Assembly (NCBI GenBank): GCA_963713505.1
Contig: CAVQMC010000004.1
Span: forward strand, 248,001-312,000
Source: CAVQMC01 sp963713505
GTDB lineage: Bacteria; Bacteroidota; Ignavibacteria; Ignavibacteriales; Ignavibacteriaceae
DNA length: 64,000 bases
Direction of reading: 5' to 3'
The notes under the pieces were generated by a model that worked only from the letters and a program-made list of their open reading frames with translations, searched no databases and was not told the origin of the DNA. How positions within the stretch are numbered: position 1 is the stretch's first letter; every line of letters starts with the position of its first letter. Positions 17,357-26,825 of this stretch are shown here, one piece after another. A program made the position numbers and the translations under genes.

Positions 17357-18427
17357 TTATCCAAGCGCTCTTACGAACATGTCAAAAATGAATTCACTGT
17401 CGTCCGGTCCGGGTGATGCTTCCGGGTGAAATTGTGCAGCAAAATAAGGTTTGGAAATATGTATTAAACCTTCGTTTGTTCCGTCGTTGTCATTAACAAA
17501 CCATTCTCTCCAATCTTCCGGTAAAGTATTTGATTCAACTGCAAATCCGTGGTTTTGAGAAGTTATATAACATCTTTTTGTTCCGAGTTCGTTGCACGGC
17601 TGATTGTGTCCTCTGTGTCCGTACTTCAATTTATAAGTATTTGCTCCGGCTGCTAAAGCAAGTATTTGACTGCCCAAACAAATTCCTAAAATCGGGATGT
17701 TTTTTTCCATAGCTCTTTTAGCATTTTCAATAGTTTCAAAACACATTTTTGGGTCTCCGGGACCGTTGGAAATTACAATTCCGTCGACATCTTCTTTATG
17801 AAAATCATAATTATAAGGGACTCTTAAAACGGATATGTTTCTGCCAAGAAATGCTTTTATAATATTATTTTTAGTACCGCAGTCAACCAGAATAATTTTT
17901 TTACCTTTACGTTTATATTCTTCAGGTTGTTTAACACTAACTTCTTCAACAAGATTTAGTTTGTTAATATCTTCAAAATCAATCTGCTCTTTTTCATCAA
18001 TTATAATTTTGCCGAGCATTGTACCTTTATCTCTTAGCTTTCTTGTCAATGCTCTTGTATCAATTCCATAAATTCCGGGAATTTTATTTTCGATCATCCA
18101 ATCGGCAAGAGATTTTTTTGCATTCCAGTGTGAATACTCTTCGGAGTAATTCGAGATAATTAAAGCTCTGCAGTGAATTTCATCAGATTCAAAATTAACA
18201 TAAAGATTATCTTCCTTTTCATTTCCCGGTATTCCGTAATTTCCAATTAATGGATAAGTGCAGACAAGAATTTGTCCTCTGTAAGAAGGATCAGTCATAG
18301 TTTCAGGATAACCAACCATTCCGGTGTTAAATACAACTTCACCGCTAGTATTTTTTTCATACCCGAAGCTTATTCCTTCGAAAATAGAGTTATCCTCTAA
18401 AACCAATTTTGCTATAGTTTTTTTCAT
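17357..18427 (-). CDS. carA: Carbamoyl-phosphate synthase small subunit (glutaminase)
   Basis: CarA hydrolyses glutamine and channels ammonia to CarB. The 356-residue protein has the N-terminal CarA domain (LVLEDNSIFEGISFGYE; TGMVGYPETMTDPSYRGQI) and a class I glutamine amidotransferase domain from about residue 170. The catalytic Cys lies in ILGICLGSQILALA, and the His/Glu pair in QFHPEASPGP. An AGGAG ribosome-binding site precedes the ATG at 18427. An intrinsic terminator lies in the leader 46-76 bases upstream, so attenuation is likely. It is transcribed divergently from the PhoH gene. Confidence 0.97.
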   Translation of the reverse strand: MKKTIAKLVLEDNSIFEGISFGYEKNTSGEVVFNTGMVGYPETMTDPSYRGQILVCTYPLIGNYGIPGNEKEDNLYVNFESDEIHCRALIISNYSEEYSHWNAKKSLADWMIENKIPGIYGIDTRALTRKLRDKGTMLGKIIIDEKEQIDFEDINKLNLVEEVSVKQPEEYKRKGKKIILVDCGTKNNIIKAFLGRNISVLRVPYNYDFHKEDVDGIVISNGPGDPKMCFETIENAKRAMEKNIPILGICLGSQILALAAGANTYKLKYGHRGHNQPCNELGTKRCYITSQNHGFAVESNTLPEDWREWFVNDNDGTNEGLIHISKPYFAAQFHPEASPGPDDSEFIFDMFVRALG

Positions 18428-18838
18428 AGTCTCCTAAACCTAATATGTATTTTATGAAGGATAATTTTAGGCAAAAAAATAGCCACTCTAGGAGTGGCTA
18501 TTTAAAATAGTATTTTCAAAATCCAGAATTTGATTCTAAAATGATTATTATTTTTGCCTGTCAATGATGTTTCCAATTTTAGTTTTCTAATATAAGTGAA
18601 AGAGAGAATAGATTCAATTTCACTTTTTAGTATTTTTCTTTATACATTTTAAGAAGAAATTAATGTCTCTTTTGTTAAGTTCTTTTTTAATATATTATTT
18701 TAAGCTCTTAAACAAATTTATTGGGAATATTTAATCTTTTAATTAATGAATTTTAATAATTTCGAATTCCATCCTGAAAAAAATCAATTCTTTAAATGCA
18801 TATCTATACCTTATTTTTAATAAACATTAATTCATTCT
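18428..18838. promoter_or_regulatory. Divergent carA / PhoH control region
   Basis: These 411 bases hold no convincing gene. Besides the leader terminator (18473-18503), the minus strand has a TTGACA hexamer at 18559-18564; a TAGAAT 20 bases downstream is a poor -10 by spacing, so promoter assignment is tentative. A tiny minus-strand frame (MYKEKY) begins upstream of the TTGACA and is probably chance. I see no obvious antiterminator sequence complementary to the terminator stem. The PhoH promoter must lie in the A/T-rich 18700-18838 part. Confidence 0.4.
18473..18503 (-). terminator. Intrinsic terminator in the carA leader (possible attenuator)
   Basis: On the minus strand a perfect 12-bp stem (AAATAGCCACTC, loop CTA, GAGTGGCTATTT) is followed directly by a run of T, the form of a strong intrinsic terminator. 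It lies between 18503 and 18473, upstream of the carA ATG at 18427. No minus-strand gene exists between it and the divergent PhoH gene, so it must act on the carA leader or end a short leader RNA. On the plus strand the following T-run is weak. Confidence 0.8.
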
Positions 18839-20182
18839 ATGAAACAAAAAAAACATCCCAAAACCTTCATTCTGGATACAAATGTTATCCTTCACGATTC
18901 ATCATGTATAAATCAATTTCAAGAAAACGATGTTGTAATTCCTCTAACGGTAATTGAAGAACTAGATTACTTTAAAAGGGGAAGTCAGGTTATAAATTTA
19001 AATGCACGCGAGTTTGCGAGAACTTTAGATTCCATGACCGGATCAGCTTTGTTTAACGGCGGTGTTTCAATGGGAAAAGGAAGAGGAAAAGTAAGAATTG
19101 CAATTGCAAGAGGAATCAGTCAGGAAATTAGAGAAATTTTTAAAGAAGACACTCCTGATCACAGAATTTTATCTGTAGCATACGAATGGAATAAAAAAAG
19201 CAAAAATAATCATTCAGTAATTCTTGTTAGTAAAGATGTTAATCTCCGTATGAAAGCTAAAGCCCTTGGCGTGCTTGCCGAAGATTATACTACCGACAGA
19301 ATTACAAGTGTAGAAGAATTATACAGTGGGCATGAAGTTGTAGAAAATTTTAATGACGATTTAATTATAAAATTATTTCAAACTCCCTTTGAAGTTCCGG
19401 CAAAACAAATTATTAAAAAATTAAAAAGCGAAATAATTCCTAATAAATATTATATTTTTAGAAATTCAAATAGATCGGTTCTTGCCCATTTAGATCAGGA
19501 AATGGAAGTATTTAGAAAAGTTGATAAAAATTATATATACGGAATTAAACCCAGAAATGCTGAACAAACTTTTGCCGCCAATGCTTTAACCGATCCCAAT
19601 ATTCCATTAGTATCTTTAACAGGAAAAGCCGGAACGGGAAAAACATTACTAGCACTTGCAAGTGCGCTGACAGTTAAAAAAAGTTACAGACAAATATTTA
19701 TTGCCAGACCGATTATTCCTTTAAGCAACAGAGATATTGGTTATTTACCCGGAGATGTTCAAAGTAAAATTGAACCCTACATGCAGCCGTTATGGGATAA
19801 TTTGAAAGTAATTCAAGATCAATTTTCGGAAAATGATAAACAGAATACCGCAATAAATAATATGATTAAAGATGAAAAATTGGTGATCGAAGCTCTATCT
19901 TATATAAGGGGAAGAAGCCTTCAGAGGATTTTCTTTATTGTTGATGAAGCACAAAATTTAACTCCGCATGAAATTAAAACAATAATTACACGTGTCGGCG
20001 AAGGAGCAAAAATAGTTTTTACCGGAGATATTTATCAAATTGATCATCCTTATCTTGACTCGCAGTCGAACGGACTTTCATTTTTAATTGACAGATTTAA
20101 AGGACAAAAACTTTATGCACATGTAAATTTGGAAAAAGGTGAAAGATCCGAACTTGCAGAATTAGCAAGTAATTTATTATAA
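18839..20182 (+). CDS. PhoH-family ATPase with N-terminal PIN domain
   Basis: A 447-residue PIN-PhoH fusion (PhoH2 / YlaK type), thought to be an RNA-acting ATPase-nuclease. The PIN domain (about 8-140) shows KTFILDTNVILHD with the first catalytic Asp, the VIEELD acidic motif, and the DHRILSVA and KDVNLRMKAKALG acidic sites. The PhoH domain follows from about residue 235, with Walker A TGKAGTGKTLLALA and Walker B IFFIVDEAQNLTP. The region is divergent from carAB. Relatives in mycobacteria act as RNA helicase/RNase; biological role here is inferred only. Confidence 0.93.
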   Translation: MKQKKHPKTFILDTNVILHDSSCINQFQENDVVIPLTVIEELDYFKRGSQVINLNAREFARTLDSMTGSALFNGGVSMGKGRGKVRIAIARGISQEIREIFKEDTPDHRILSVAYEWNKKSKNNHSVILVSKDVNLRMKAKALGVLAEDYTTDRITSVEELYSGHEVVENFNDDLIIKLFQTPFEVPAKQIIKKLKSEIIPNKYYIFRNSNRSVLAHLDQEMEVFRKVDKNYIYGIKPRNAEQTFAANALTDPNIPLVSLTGKAGTGKTLLALASALTVKKSYRQIFIARPIIPLSNRDIGYLPGDVQSKIEPYMQPLWDNLKVIQDQFSENDKQNTAINNMIKDEKLVIEALSYIRGRSLQRIFFIVDEAQNLTPHEIKTIITRVGEGAKIVFTGDIYQIDHPYLDSQSNGLSFLIDRFKGQKLYAHVNLEKGERSELAELASNLL

Positions 20183-20242
20183 TACTTGATTTATCTTTTA
20201 ATAACATTTAATATAACAACGGAATAAAAACAGGACTTTAAA

Positions 20243-21062
20243 ATGAAAACATTTATAAAAATCAGCATTGTTCTTATTTCGGTTTTTCTGCTGCATGGCT
20301 GCATTGAAGTTGATACAACTTTAAATGTAAACAAAGACGGCTCAGGAACTTTGGAAGAAACAGTTCTAATGAGCAGTGAAATGATTCAAATGATGAAACA
20401 GTTTTCTCAATCATTTTCGTCCGATTCAACACAAAACAAAGGATTTGAAGTTTATAATGAAGAGGATGTAAAGAGTAAAGCACAAACTTTCGGAAAAGGC
20501 GTAAAATTTGTTTCCGGTAAAGAAGTTAAAGAAAACGGAAGGGAAGGATACAAAGCGGTATACAGTTTCGAAAATTTAAATGATCTTCAGTATGATATGA
20601 ATCCCAGTAACGAAGTTCCAATGGGAGCGAGTGAAAGTTCCGATAGTGGAAATACAGATTACAGTTTTAAATTTATTCCCGGATCACCTGCCCAAATTCA
20701 GATAATTGCACCTGAGAATAAAGAAGAAACAAAAGAGATGACGAAGCTAGTGCAGAAGATGATACAACTAAGTACAGGATATGGGAAACATGGATCTTGC
20801 AACTAAATTTTTAAAGGATTTAAGAATTTCAATGAAGGTTCATGTAAACGGCACAATAAAAAATACAAATGCAAATTTTGTAAATGGTCAGGATGTTACA
20901 TTATTTAAAATGGATTTTAATGAATTGCTTAATAACCCCGAAAAGTTAAAAGAGTTTAAGAATAAAAAGCCAAATAGTCTGGAAGAAATGAATGATTTAA
21001 TGAAAAATCTTAAGGGCTTCCAAATAGAAACAAATAGGAAAGTAAATATTAGTTTCGATTAG
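20243..21062 (+). pseudogene. Frameshifted exported lipoprotein of unknown function
   Basis: Two overlapping frames (20243-20806 and 20781-21062) together make one lipoprotein. The N-terminus is a lipoprotein signal with lipobox LLHGC (Cys about residue 20), followed by IEVDTTLNVNKDGSGTLEETV, a strand pattern seen in small Bacteroidota lipoproteins. The second frame continues naturally with DLATKFLKDLRISMKVHVNG, and ends NRKVNISFD. The frame gains one base (or loses two) between about 20760 and 20785. With the break repaired it is about 270 residues, probably anchored in the envelope. I do not know its function. A terminator follows at 21088. Confidence 0.75.
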
Positions 21063-21087
21063 ATTAGATTATTCAACCTAATTATTT

Positions 21088-21133
21088 AACCGCGAATTTG
21101 TTCTTTTAATTTTGAGCAAAATCGCGGTTTTTT
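21088..21133 (+). terminator. Intrinsic terminator
   Basis: AACCGCGA (21088-21095) pairs with TCGCGGTT (21122-21129) and runs into TTTTTT. It ends the PhoH/lipoprotein stretch. The stem is unusually G/C-rich for this window, which makes it convincing. Confidence 0.8.
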
Positions 21134-21212
21134 ATTTATCATAAGTCACCAACTCAGAAGAAATCGTCAATTTATTACTAAATTTAATTTTGGAATAAAT
21201 ATATTTTATTAA

Positions 21213-21719
21213 ATGAATAAAAAACAGCAAGTATTTAAATATCCCTTTTTCTTTAGAGTAATTTTCCGTTATGGAAATATTCCGGCAACAATAATTTTAT
21301 CTTTTTATTTGGTTATTGTTGTTTTAAATATTGATAAACAGCTTATATATCTTCTGCCGTTGGTCATTACTTTGTTAATGATTTATTTTTTGAATAAAGG
21401 ATATTTAAATTTATATAAACACATGCCGTTCAAAATTGAAGCAGATGATGAGAAATTATTCTGCAGTGATTTTATCTTTTCTAATAAGGAAGTAACTATT
21501 TTTTTTAAAGATATAGAATCATTAAGCGGCGGAATATATGACGGAACTTTACGCGGAATGATGAAAGTCTGCGACGGTAAAAATAAAATTTGTATTGGAT
21601 ATTATAATAAAATCAAAAACTCCAAAACTTTAAATACAATTATTCTAAGTAAAATTACCAGACCTGTTTATGATGAGGTTTTACGAAAAACCGGTATGAA
21701 TAATCCGCAAAAAAGATAA
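21213..21719 (+). CDS. Small membrane protein with two TM helices and PH-like C-domain
   Basis: I do not recognise a named family. The 168-residue protein has two close hydrophobic helices (about 30-48 and 51-67) and then a soluble beta-rich region (KIEADDEKLFCSDFIFSNKE, FFKDIESLSGGIYDG) whose strand pattern resembles bacterial PH-like membrane proteins. The C-terminal tail is helical and basic. No signal peptide or catalytic motif is visible. It stands alone after a strong terminator and before a degraded gene. Confidence 0.65.
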   Translation: MNKKQQVFKYPFFFRVIFRYGNIPATIILSFYLVIVVLNIDKQLIYLLPLVITLLMIYFLNKGYLNLYKHMPFKIEADDEKLFCSDFIFSNKEVTIFFKDIESLSGGIYDGTLRGMMKVCDGKNKICIGYYNKIKNSKTLNTIILSKITRPVYDEVLRKTGMNNPQKR

Positions 21720-21774
21720 AAATAATAACAAGAAAAAATCCTCTTAAAAAATGCTGCAAAGTTGCAAAGACACA

Positions 21775-22163
21775 AAGAAATTAACAGAAAGAGAATGAAT
21801 AAATTGCAAAGAATATTGTGGACACTGCATTTACGAGTTCTAAAAAAGTTTAGATCCAGGATTACTTGAAAAAGTATATGAAGTATTATTTTGTCATGAA
21901 TTATCAAAAAAGGATTAAAATATAAAAGACAGTTAGACATTCCAATAGTTTATGATGGTCTAGTATTCGATGAAGGATTGAGATTGGATGTTTTGGTTGA
22001 AAATTTAATAATATGCGAATTAAAAGCTGTCGATCAAGTAAATCCAGTTTGGGAAGCTCAAATTATAAGTCATTTAAAATTAACTGAAAAACGGTTGGGC
22101 TTTTTAATAAATTTTAATGTTACTTTAATTAAAGAAGGTATAAGAAGATTTATTTCAACTTAG
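21775..22163 (+). pseudogene. Degraded GxxExxY-family gene
   Basis: Pieces of a GxxExxY protein (a widespread, poorly understood family of about 125 residues) are spread over three frames: KKLTERE then MNKL, AKNIVDTAF, then LDPGLLEKVYEVLFCHELSK carrying the naming motif, then KGLKYKRQLDIPIVYDGL through LDVLVENLIICELKAV to INFNVTLIKEGIRRF. At least four indels separate the pieces. Several are runs that look one base short (for example A6 where A7 would keep frame near 21905). It is either a true relic or a badly sequenced gene; the density of breaks is the highest in the window. Confidence 0.8.
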
Positions 22164-22241
22164 CGATTTAGTGGCAGTTAAATAACTTAACTACAAAAAT
22201 TAAAACAATATAAGACAATTAAACAAAAAACAATTTATCAG

Positions 22242-23296
22242 ATGAAAATAGCAGTATTATTATCAGGCGGAGTTGATAGTTCGGTGGCTTTGAGGCTGCT
22301 TAAAGAACAGGGACATGATATAACGGCTTTTTATTTAAAGATCTGGCTGCAGGATGAATTTTCCTTTTTAGGCGAATGTCCATGGGAAGAAGATTTAAAT
22401 TACGTTAGAAAAGTCTGCGAACAAATTGATGTTCCGGTTGAAGTAGTTCCTTTACAGACTGAATACTGGGAATCCGTTGTTACTTATACAATTGAAGAAA
22501 TTAAATCCGGCAGAACACCAAATCCGGATATTTTCTGCAACAGCTTAATAAAGTTCGGACAGTTTTACGATAAAATAGATTCATCATATGAAAAAGTTGC
22601 AAGCGGGCATTACGCCAAAGTTGTCCCGGAAAACGGAAAATATATTTTAAGAAGAAATCCCGATCCGGTTAAAGATCAAACTTATTTCTTGGCATATTTA
22701 ACACAAAATCAGCTTTCCCGTGCATTATTTCCTTTAGGAGATATTTGAAAAAAAAGAAATTAGAAAATTAGCCTTAGAGTTTTAATCTTCCAAATAAAGA
22801 TAGAAGAGATAGCCAGGGAATTTGCTTTTTGGGACAAATAAAATTTACCGAATTTATTAAACATCATTTAGGTGAATTAAAAGGCGATATAGTAGAATTG
22901 AAACCGGAGAGAAAAAAGGAGAACATAGCGGGTTATTACTATTACACAATCGGACAAAGATCCGGACTTGGATTGGGCGGCGGTCCGTGGTATGTTGTAC
23001 AAAAAGATGTTGAAAAAAATATAGTTTACATCTCCAGGGAAGATTTCTCTCAAAGAGCCAGAAACGAATTTAATGTAACAAAATTCAACTGGATTCTGGA
23101 AGAACCTCCTGCAAAAAGAAATTTATTAGTTAAGATAAGACACGGAGCTAAATTTTTTAATTGTGAATTAGATATTGATGAAAAAGGAAACGGTAAAGTA
23201 AAACTAGAAAAACCGGATCAGGGAATCGCTCCCGGACAATTTGCAGTTTTTTATGATGACCAAATCTGTCTCGGCGGCGGAGTAATTGGATTGTAA
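22242..23296 (+). pseudogene. mnmA: tRNA-specific 2-thiouridylase MnmA, interrupted by two +1 frameshifts
   Basis: MnmA adds sulfur to wobble U34 of certain tRNAs. The first frame (22242-22748) has the PP-loop ATP motif VLLSGGVDSSVALRLL, CNSLIKFGQFYDK with the first catalytic Cys, and RNPDPVKDQTYFLAYL. The second (to 23296) has YTIGQRSGLGLGGGPWYV and the C-terminal beta-barrel. Between them, restoring one base each in T runs at about 22746 (ATTTGAA) and 22781 (GAGTTTTAATC) gives the missing EKKEIRKLALEFNLPNKDRR-DSQGICFLG, including the second Cys. Both breaks are extra T bases, so sequencing error is more likely than loss of this conserved gene. Confidence 0.9.
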
Positions 23297-23425
23297 ATTT
23301 TAAAATTTATTTTCACTTTATTTTAAATTATAATCCTTTAGGTATTTTTCATTCAGTCATGCAGCCATTCATTCATGCTTTAATGCATTTTTAACTTTTT
23401 AATTTTGAATTTTTACTTGATTCTT

Positions 23426-25351
23426 TTACTTTATCAACATCATCTTCTTCACATCGGAAAAATTACCTGCCTTAACTCGATAAAAGTAAATTCCGCTGCT
23501 TAAATTAAATCCGTCAAATTTAACTTCATAATATCCGGGATCTTGAATATCATTTACCAAAGTTTCAACTTCTTTACCCAGAATATCATAAACTTTAATT
23601 GTTACTAATTCTTTTAGCGGAATTTGATATCTTATTAAAGTAGATGGATTAAATGGATTCGGATAATTCTGATATAATGTAAACTCTTTCGGCGTTAATT
23701 CATCTTTTAATGAATTAATGAATTTCTTTGTACCTATAAGTAAACTATAATCTTGCTTTTTAATATCGGAATTAATTTGAATTGAACTTTGCTGTTTTAG
23801 ATTATAAAATCTATTTAATATTTTATCGAGCAGGTAAATTTCGTATCCCGGAAAATTTTCTATTCCTTCTATTTTAAGATTTGCATTTTTATTAGTTGTA
23901 TTTTTAAAATTTAAGTCAAAACTCTGCCCATCAGAAATATCAGGCCTGGATTCAACAAATAATTGTTTGTAATCAGTTGATAAATTTTTATTAACTAGAT
24001 TAATTCTTGCATCATCAAAATCTCCCGGTGGAGCAAAATAATCTTTATTATCAAAATCATTGTTTGAAGATTCATCAAAATTAATAATGGAATTTGACAA
24101 TTCGTTTCCATTTATATCTAGTGAAATTTTCAAACTCGAATTGGCATTTATATTAAAAGGAGTTTGATATTGCTGTTTACTCAAACTAGTTGTCGTTGGA
24201 TAAGGTATTTTTAAAGAAGTTAATCCTTGTGTATTGTTAAAATAATAACCATCGTAAGGATTCATACTTGATGGATTTGTCCAATTTCCATTCCAATTAT
24301 AAATTAAAGTATTTGCAGCTAATCCATTCATATTTTGAACATTTGCCCACGCAACACTTTTTTCAAATGGATTTGAAATAATATTCCAGCCTGAATGAAT
24401 TGGAATAGAATAAGAATTGTCCTGACTTAATGTAACAGTATTAACAGTTTGTGAAACTGATATTGAATTTTTACTGAGAAACCATAAGCCTTTTCCTTGT
24501 CCCAAATTAAAGTTTGAGCTTCCGTCAAATTCTACGAGGTAATTATCTGTATTACCGTTATCATAAAAAGCATCCCAATCTTTTTTCTGTGTTCCGCTTG
24601 CAATACTTGAAATTGAAGTCGAATTATTTCCTGGCAACCCTACCATTCTATAACTGCCGGATTGGGCTGCATCTCCGAATGTATAAGTTTTACTTAAATC
24701 TATTGTTGTCGGATATGTAGTTCCGCTATTGGAGGTTAATATTACGTAATCAATTCCAATATAATCGGAATATTGACCGGTAGCTCCGCCGTCAAAAATG
24801 TAATATCTAAATGCAAATCGTACGCTTCCTGCATTACTTAAAGTTGCATAAAATGCTGACCATCCGGTTTTAGGAACCAATAGTCTTCCTAAATTTGTAA
24901 ACGTAGATGGATCCGTACTTCCTTGTGAATAAAGTACATTGAGTGAATCATCAAATGAACTAACTGAATCTGAACGACAGAAAAAATAAAGAGTATCGCC
25001 AACAGCATAATTTAATGATGGTGTAATTAACCATTGGTCTATCACACCATTTGCATTTGCTCCTAAAAAATTAGCGGCTACATAGCCTGTGTCAGGCCCT
25101 TCAAATGCACTAAATCTTTCCGGCCTTCCTTGATACCAGGGATCTGTTGTTCCGCCGCCATCGACATTTAACACAACCCATCCTCTTGCTTGTAAACCGG
25201 AAACTGTATTGTTACCGTTCATATCATCGAGAAATTTAACAGCAGAGGTATTAGTAATTTTACCAAGATGCCTGCCGATTTCTGTATCCTGTGCTTGAAC
25301 AGAAATCGAAATCAAAAAGATTAAAACTATAATTGGTATTAATTTTTTCAT
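23426..25351 (-). CDS. Secreted adhesin-like protein with T9SS type A sorting domain
   Basis: A 641-residue exported protein. It has a signal peptide (1-20, ending VQAQ), then a choice-of-anchor-J / cleaved-adhesin-like jelly-roll (about 30-215: WLITPSLNYAVGDTLYFFCR, YSDYIGIDYVILTS), a middle beta-rich region with GWNIISNPF, and the C-terminal type IX sorting domain (about 565-641: YQNYPNPFNPSTLIRYQIP, KVYDILGKEVETLV, SSGIYFYRVKAG). It should be exported by Sec, then secreted by the T9SS and anchored on the surface. It is 18 bases after the caspase-like gene and likely in one operon with it and the papain-like protease. Ligand unknown. Confidence 0.88.
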   Translation of the reverse strand: MKKLIPIIVLIFLISISVQAQDTEIGRHLGKITNTSAVKFLDDMNGNNTVSGLQARGWVVLNVDGGGTTDPWYQGRPERFSAFEGPDTGYVAANFLGANANGVIDQWLITPSLNYAVGDTLYFFCRSDSVSSFDDSLNVLYSQGSTDPSTFTNLGRLLVPKTGWSAFYATLSNAGSVRFAFRYYIFDGGATGQYSDYIGIDYVILTSNSGTTYPTTIDLSKTYTFGDAAQSGSYRMVGLPGNNSTSISSIASGTQKKDWDAFYDNGNTDNYLVEFDGSSNFNLGQGKGLWFLSKNSISVSQTVNTVTLSQDNSYSIPIHSGWNIISNPFEKSVAWANVQNMNGLAANTLIYNWNGNWTNPSSMNPYDGYYFNNTQGLTSLKIPYPTTTSLSKQQYQTPFNINANSSLKISLDINGNELSNSIINFDESSNNDFDNKDYFAPPGDFDDARINLVNKNLSTDYKQLFVESRPDISDGQSFDLNFKNTTNKNANLKIEGIENFPGYEIYLLDKILNRFYNLKQQSSIQINSDIKKQDYSLLIGTKKFINSLKDELTPKEFTLYQNYPNPFNPSTLIRYQIPLKELVTIKVYDILGKEVETLVNDIQDPGYYEVKFDGFNLSSGIYFYRVKAGNFSDVKKMMLIK

Positions 25352-25369
25352 TAAAATTTCCTTTTAATT

Positions 25370-26800
25370 CTATTTATTTTTCCTAATAAAAATAAATTGA
25401 CCGCCTTCATCATCTGTATCCCTAATTACCTGCAGCTCCGGAGTTTGTTCGGAATTGTTTACAACTGCAACTCTAAAATCATTATATAACTGTGTTACAT
25501 CTATATATTTTCTATTGTTCTCTCTAAGCGATTTAATTAAATAATATGTAAAAATTGAATGGTGATCTTTACCGGCATCGCTTACTTCTTCAACTCCGCC
25601 CGAAGTAAGTGCCAATCGTGATTGTTTCCTGTAAACTTCCCGGAAATATTTTGTCATATTATTCGGATCGAACTCAATACTTTGAGTCGGTGGGCCTCTG
25701 AAGATATCTCCAGCAAAACAGGCATCTGTAATTAATAATGTATGTTTACTTGGAATTCCGCCCATAAAAGTTTTTACATCGCTGTTTGAAATATAATCAG
25801 CAACTGAGTTTGATTTTGCATCAACCGGAACCCAATAGCCCTTATTTAAAGCTTTATTAAATTGACCGTGACCGGCATAAAAAATTAAAACATTATCATC
25901 TTTTGTTATATTTCTGGTAAGCCATTCAAATTTTTGAATAATGTTTCTTCTGGTTGCATCTTTATCGAGTAAAGTATAAACAGTATCGAATGTATAATCT
26001 TTCTTTAAAACTTTTGCAACGCCTTCTGCATCATTTACTGCATTTTTTAATGACGGCCAGTAACCGCTGTACGAATTTATTCCAATAACTAAGGCAATAT
26101 ATCTTCCGCCGCTAATAATTTCTTCAATTTTTCTGGTAACAATAAAAGTATCAAGTGAAACATTAAATTTATTATCAAAAGCTTTTACAATTATGGGATT
26201 GTCGCCAACTTGAAGATAAAGGTCTACACTGAAATTTCCATCATTTTGTAATATTGATTTTTGATCGTTAACATAAACTTCTTTTACTCCGCTTGGATCG
26301 TAAGCCAAACCTTTAACGGTCATTACATCCGATTTCTTTACAATTTTAATTCCCCTTGAAACAACCGGTTCAATAATTTTTACAATCGGACCCTGATTGT
26401 CCCCGCTGACTATCACATTAAATAAAAGTTTTCCTTCTTTATATTTTGAATTTATTGCTTTAATAATAACCGGATTTACTCCATCATTTAATTTAATTTT
26501 TGCAACAAAATAATTATCTGATTGAAGCTGTATTTCTGCATCATTTATTTTCAAGGAATTTAAGTCCATATCAGACTTTACAATTCCCCTTATTTCCACA
26601 GAATTTGAGTTGGTCTTGAATTCATTATTGGAATTCAATATTGGCTCAAGTAAACTTATTTTCGGGACTGAAATTTTTGCCGTGTCGTTTTTAGGAGCAG
26701 GCTTTTTAAAGAATAAACTTCCGGTTTGTGTTTTTCCGCTTACTTGGCAAAAAGAAACTGATGAATAAATTAAAATCAAAAAGAATATTATCTTTTTCAT
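25370..26800 (-). CDS. Exported caspase-like protease (C14) with two N-terminal Ig-like domains
   Basis: I take the ATG at 26800 as start: it begins a clear signal peptide (MKKIIFFLILIYSSVSFCQ) and has AGG upstream; the frame open to 26881 would add an unlikely leader. Two Ig-like beta-sandwiches follow (about 51-135 and 138-225, both with the NPVIIKA / NPIIVKAFD strand), then a caspase-hemoglobinase-fold domain (about 233-470). The catalytic His311 lies in FYAGHGQF and Cys361 in LLITDACFAG; both are present, so it should be active, probably with Arg/Lys specificity. It lies in a minus-strand run of exported proteins, divergent from a CHASE2 cyclase gene. Being periplasmic or surface-exposed, it is not a classic cytoplasmic suicide caspase. 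Confidence 0.88.
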   Translation of the reverse strand: MKKIIFFLILIYSSVSFCQVSGKTQTGSLFFKKPAPKNDTAKISVPKISLLEPILNSNNEFKTNSNSVEIRGIVKSDMDLNSLKINDAEIQLQSDNYFVAKIKLNDGVNPVIIKAINSKYKEGKLLFNVIVSGDNQGPIVKIIEPVVSRGIKIVKKSDVMTVKGLAYDPSGVKEVYVNDQKSILQNDGNFSVDLYLQVGDNPIIVKAFDNKFNVSLDTFIVTRKIEEIISGGRYIALVIGINSYSGYWPSLKNAVNDAEGVAKVLKKDYTFDTVYTLLDKDATRRNIIQKFEWLTRNITKDDNVLIFYAGHGQFNKALNKGYWVPVDAKSNSVADYISNSDVKTFMGGIPSKHTLLITDACFAGDIFRGPPTQSIEFDPNNMTKYFREVYRKQSRLALTSGGVEEVSDAGKDHHSIFTYYLIKSLRENNRKYIDVTQLYNDFRVAVVNNSEQTPELQVIRDTDDEGGQFIFIRKNK

Positions 26801-26825
26801 TTTTATACCTATATAAAAATTAATT

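Noticed and set aside
21668..21940. Minus-strand frame over the degraded GxxExxY gene
   Set aside because: It runs opposite identifiable GxxExxY fragments and part of the 21213 gene and has no family features.
25370..26800. Metacaspase abortive-infection effector acting in the cytoplasm
   Set aside because: The clear signal peptide and Ig-like domains put it outside the cytoplasm, so a classic intracellular suicide role is unlikely.
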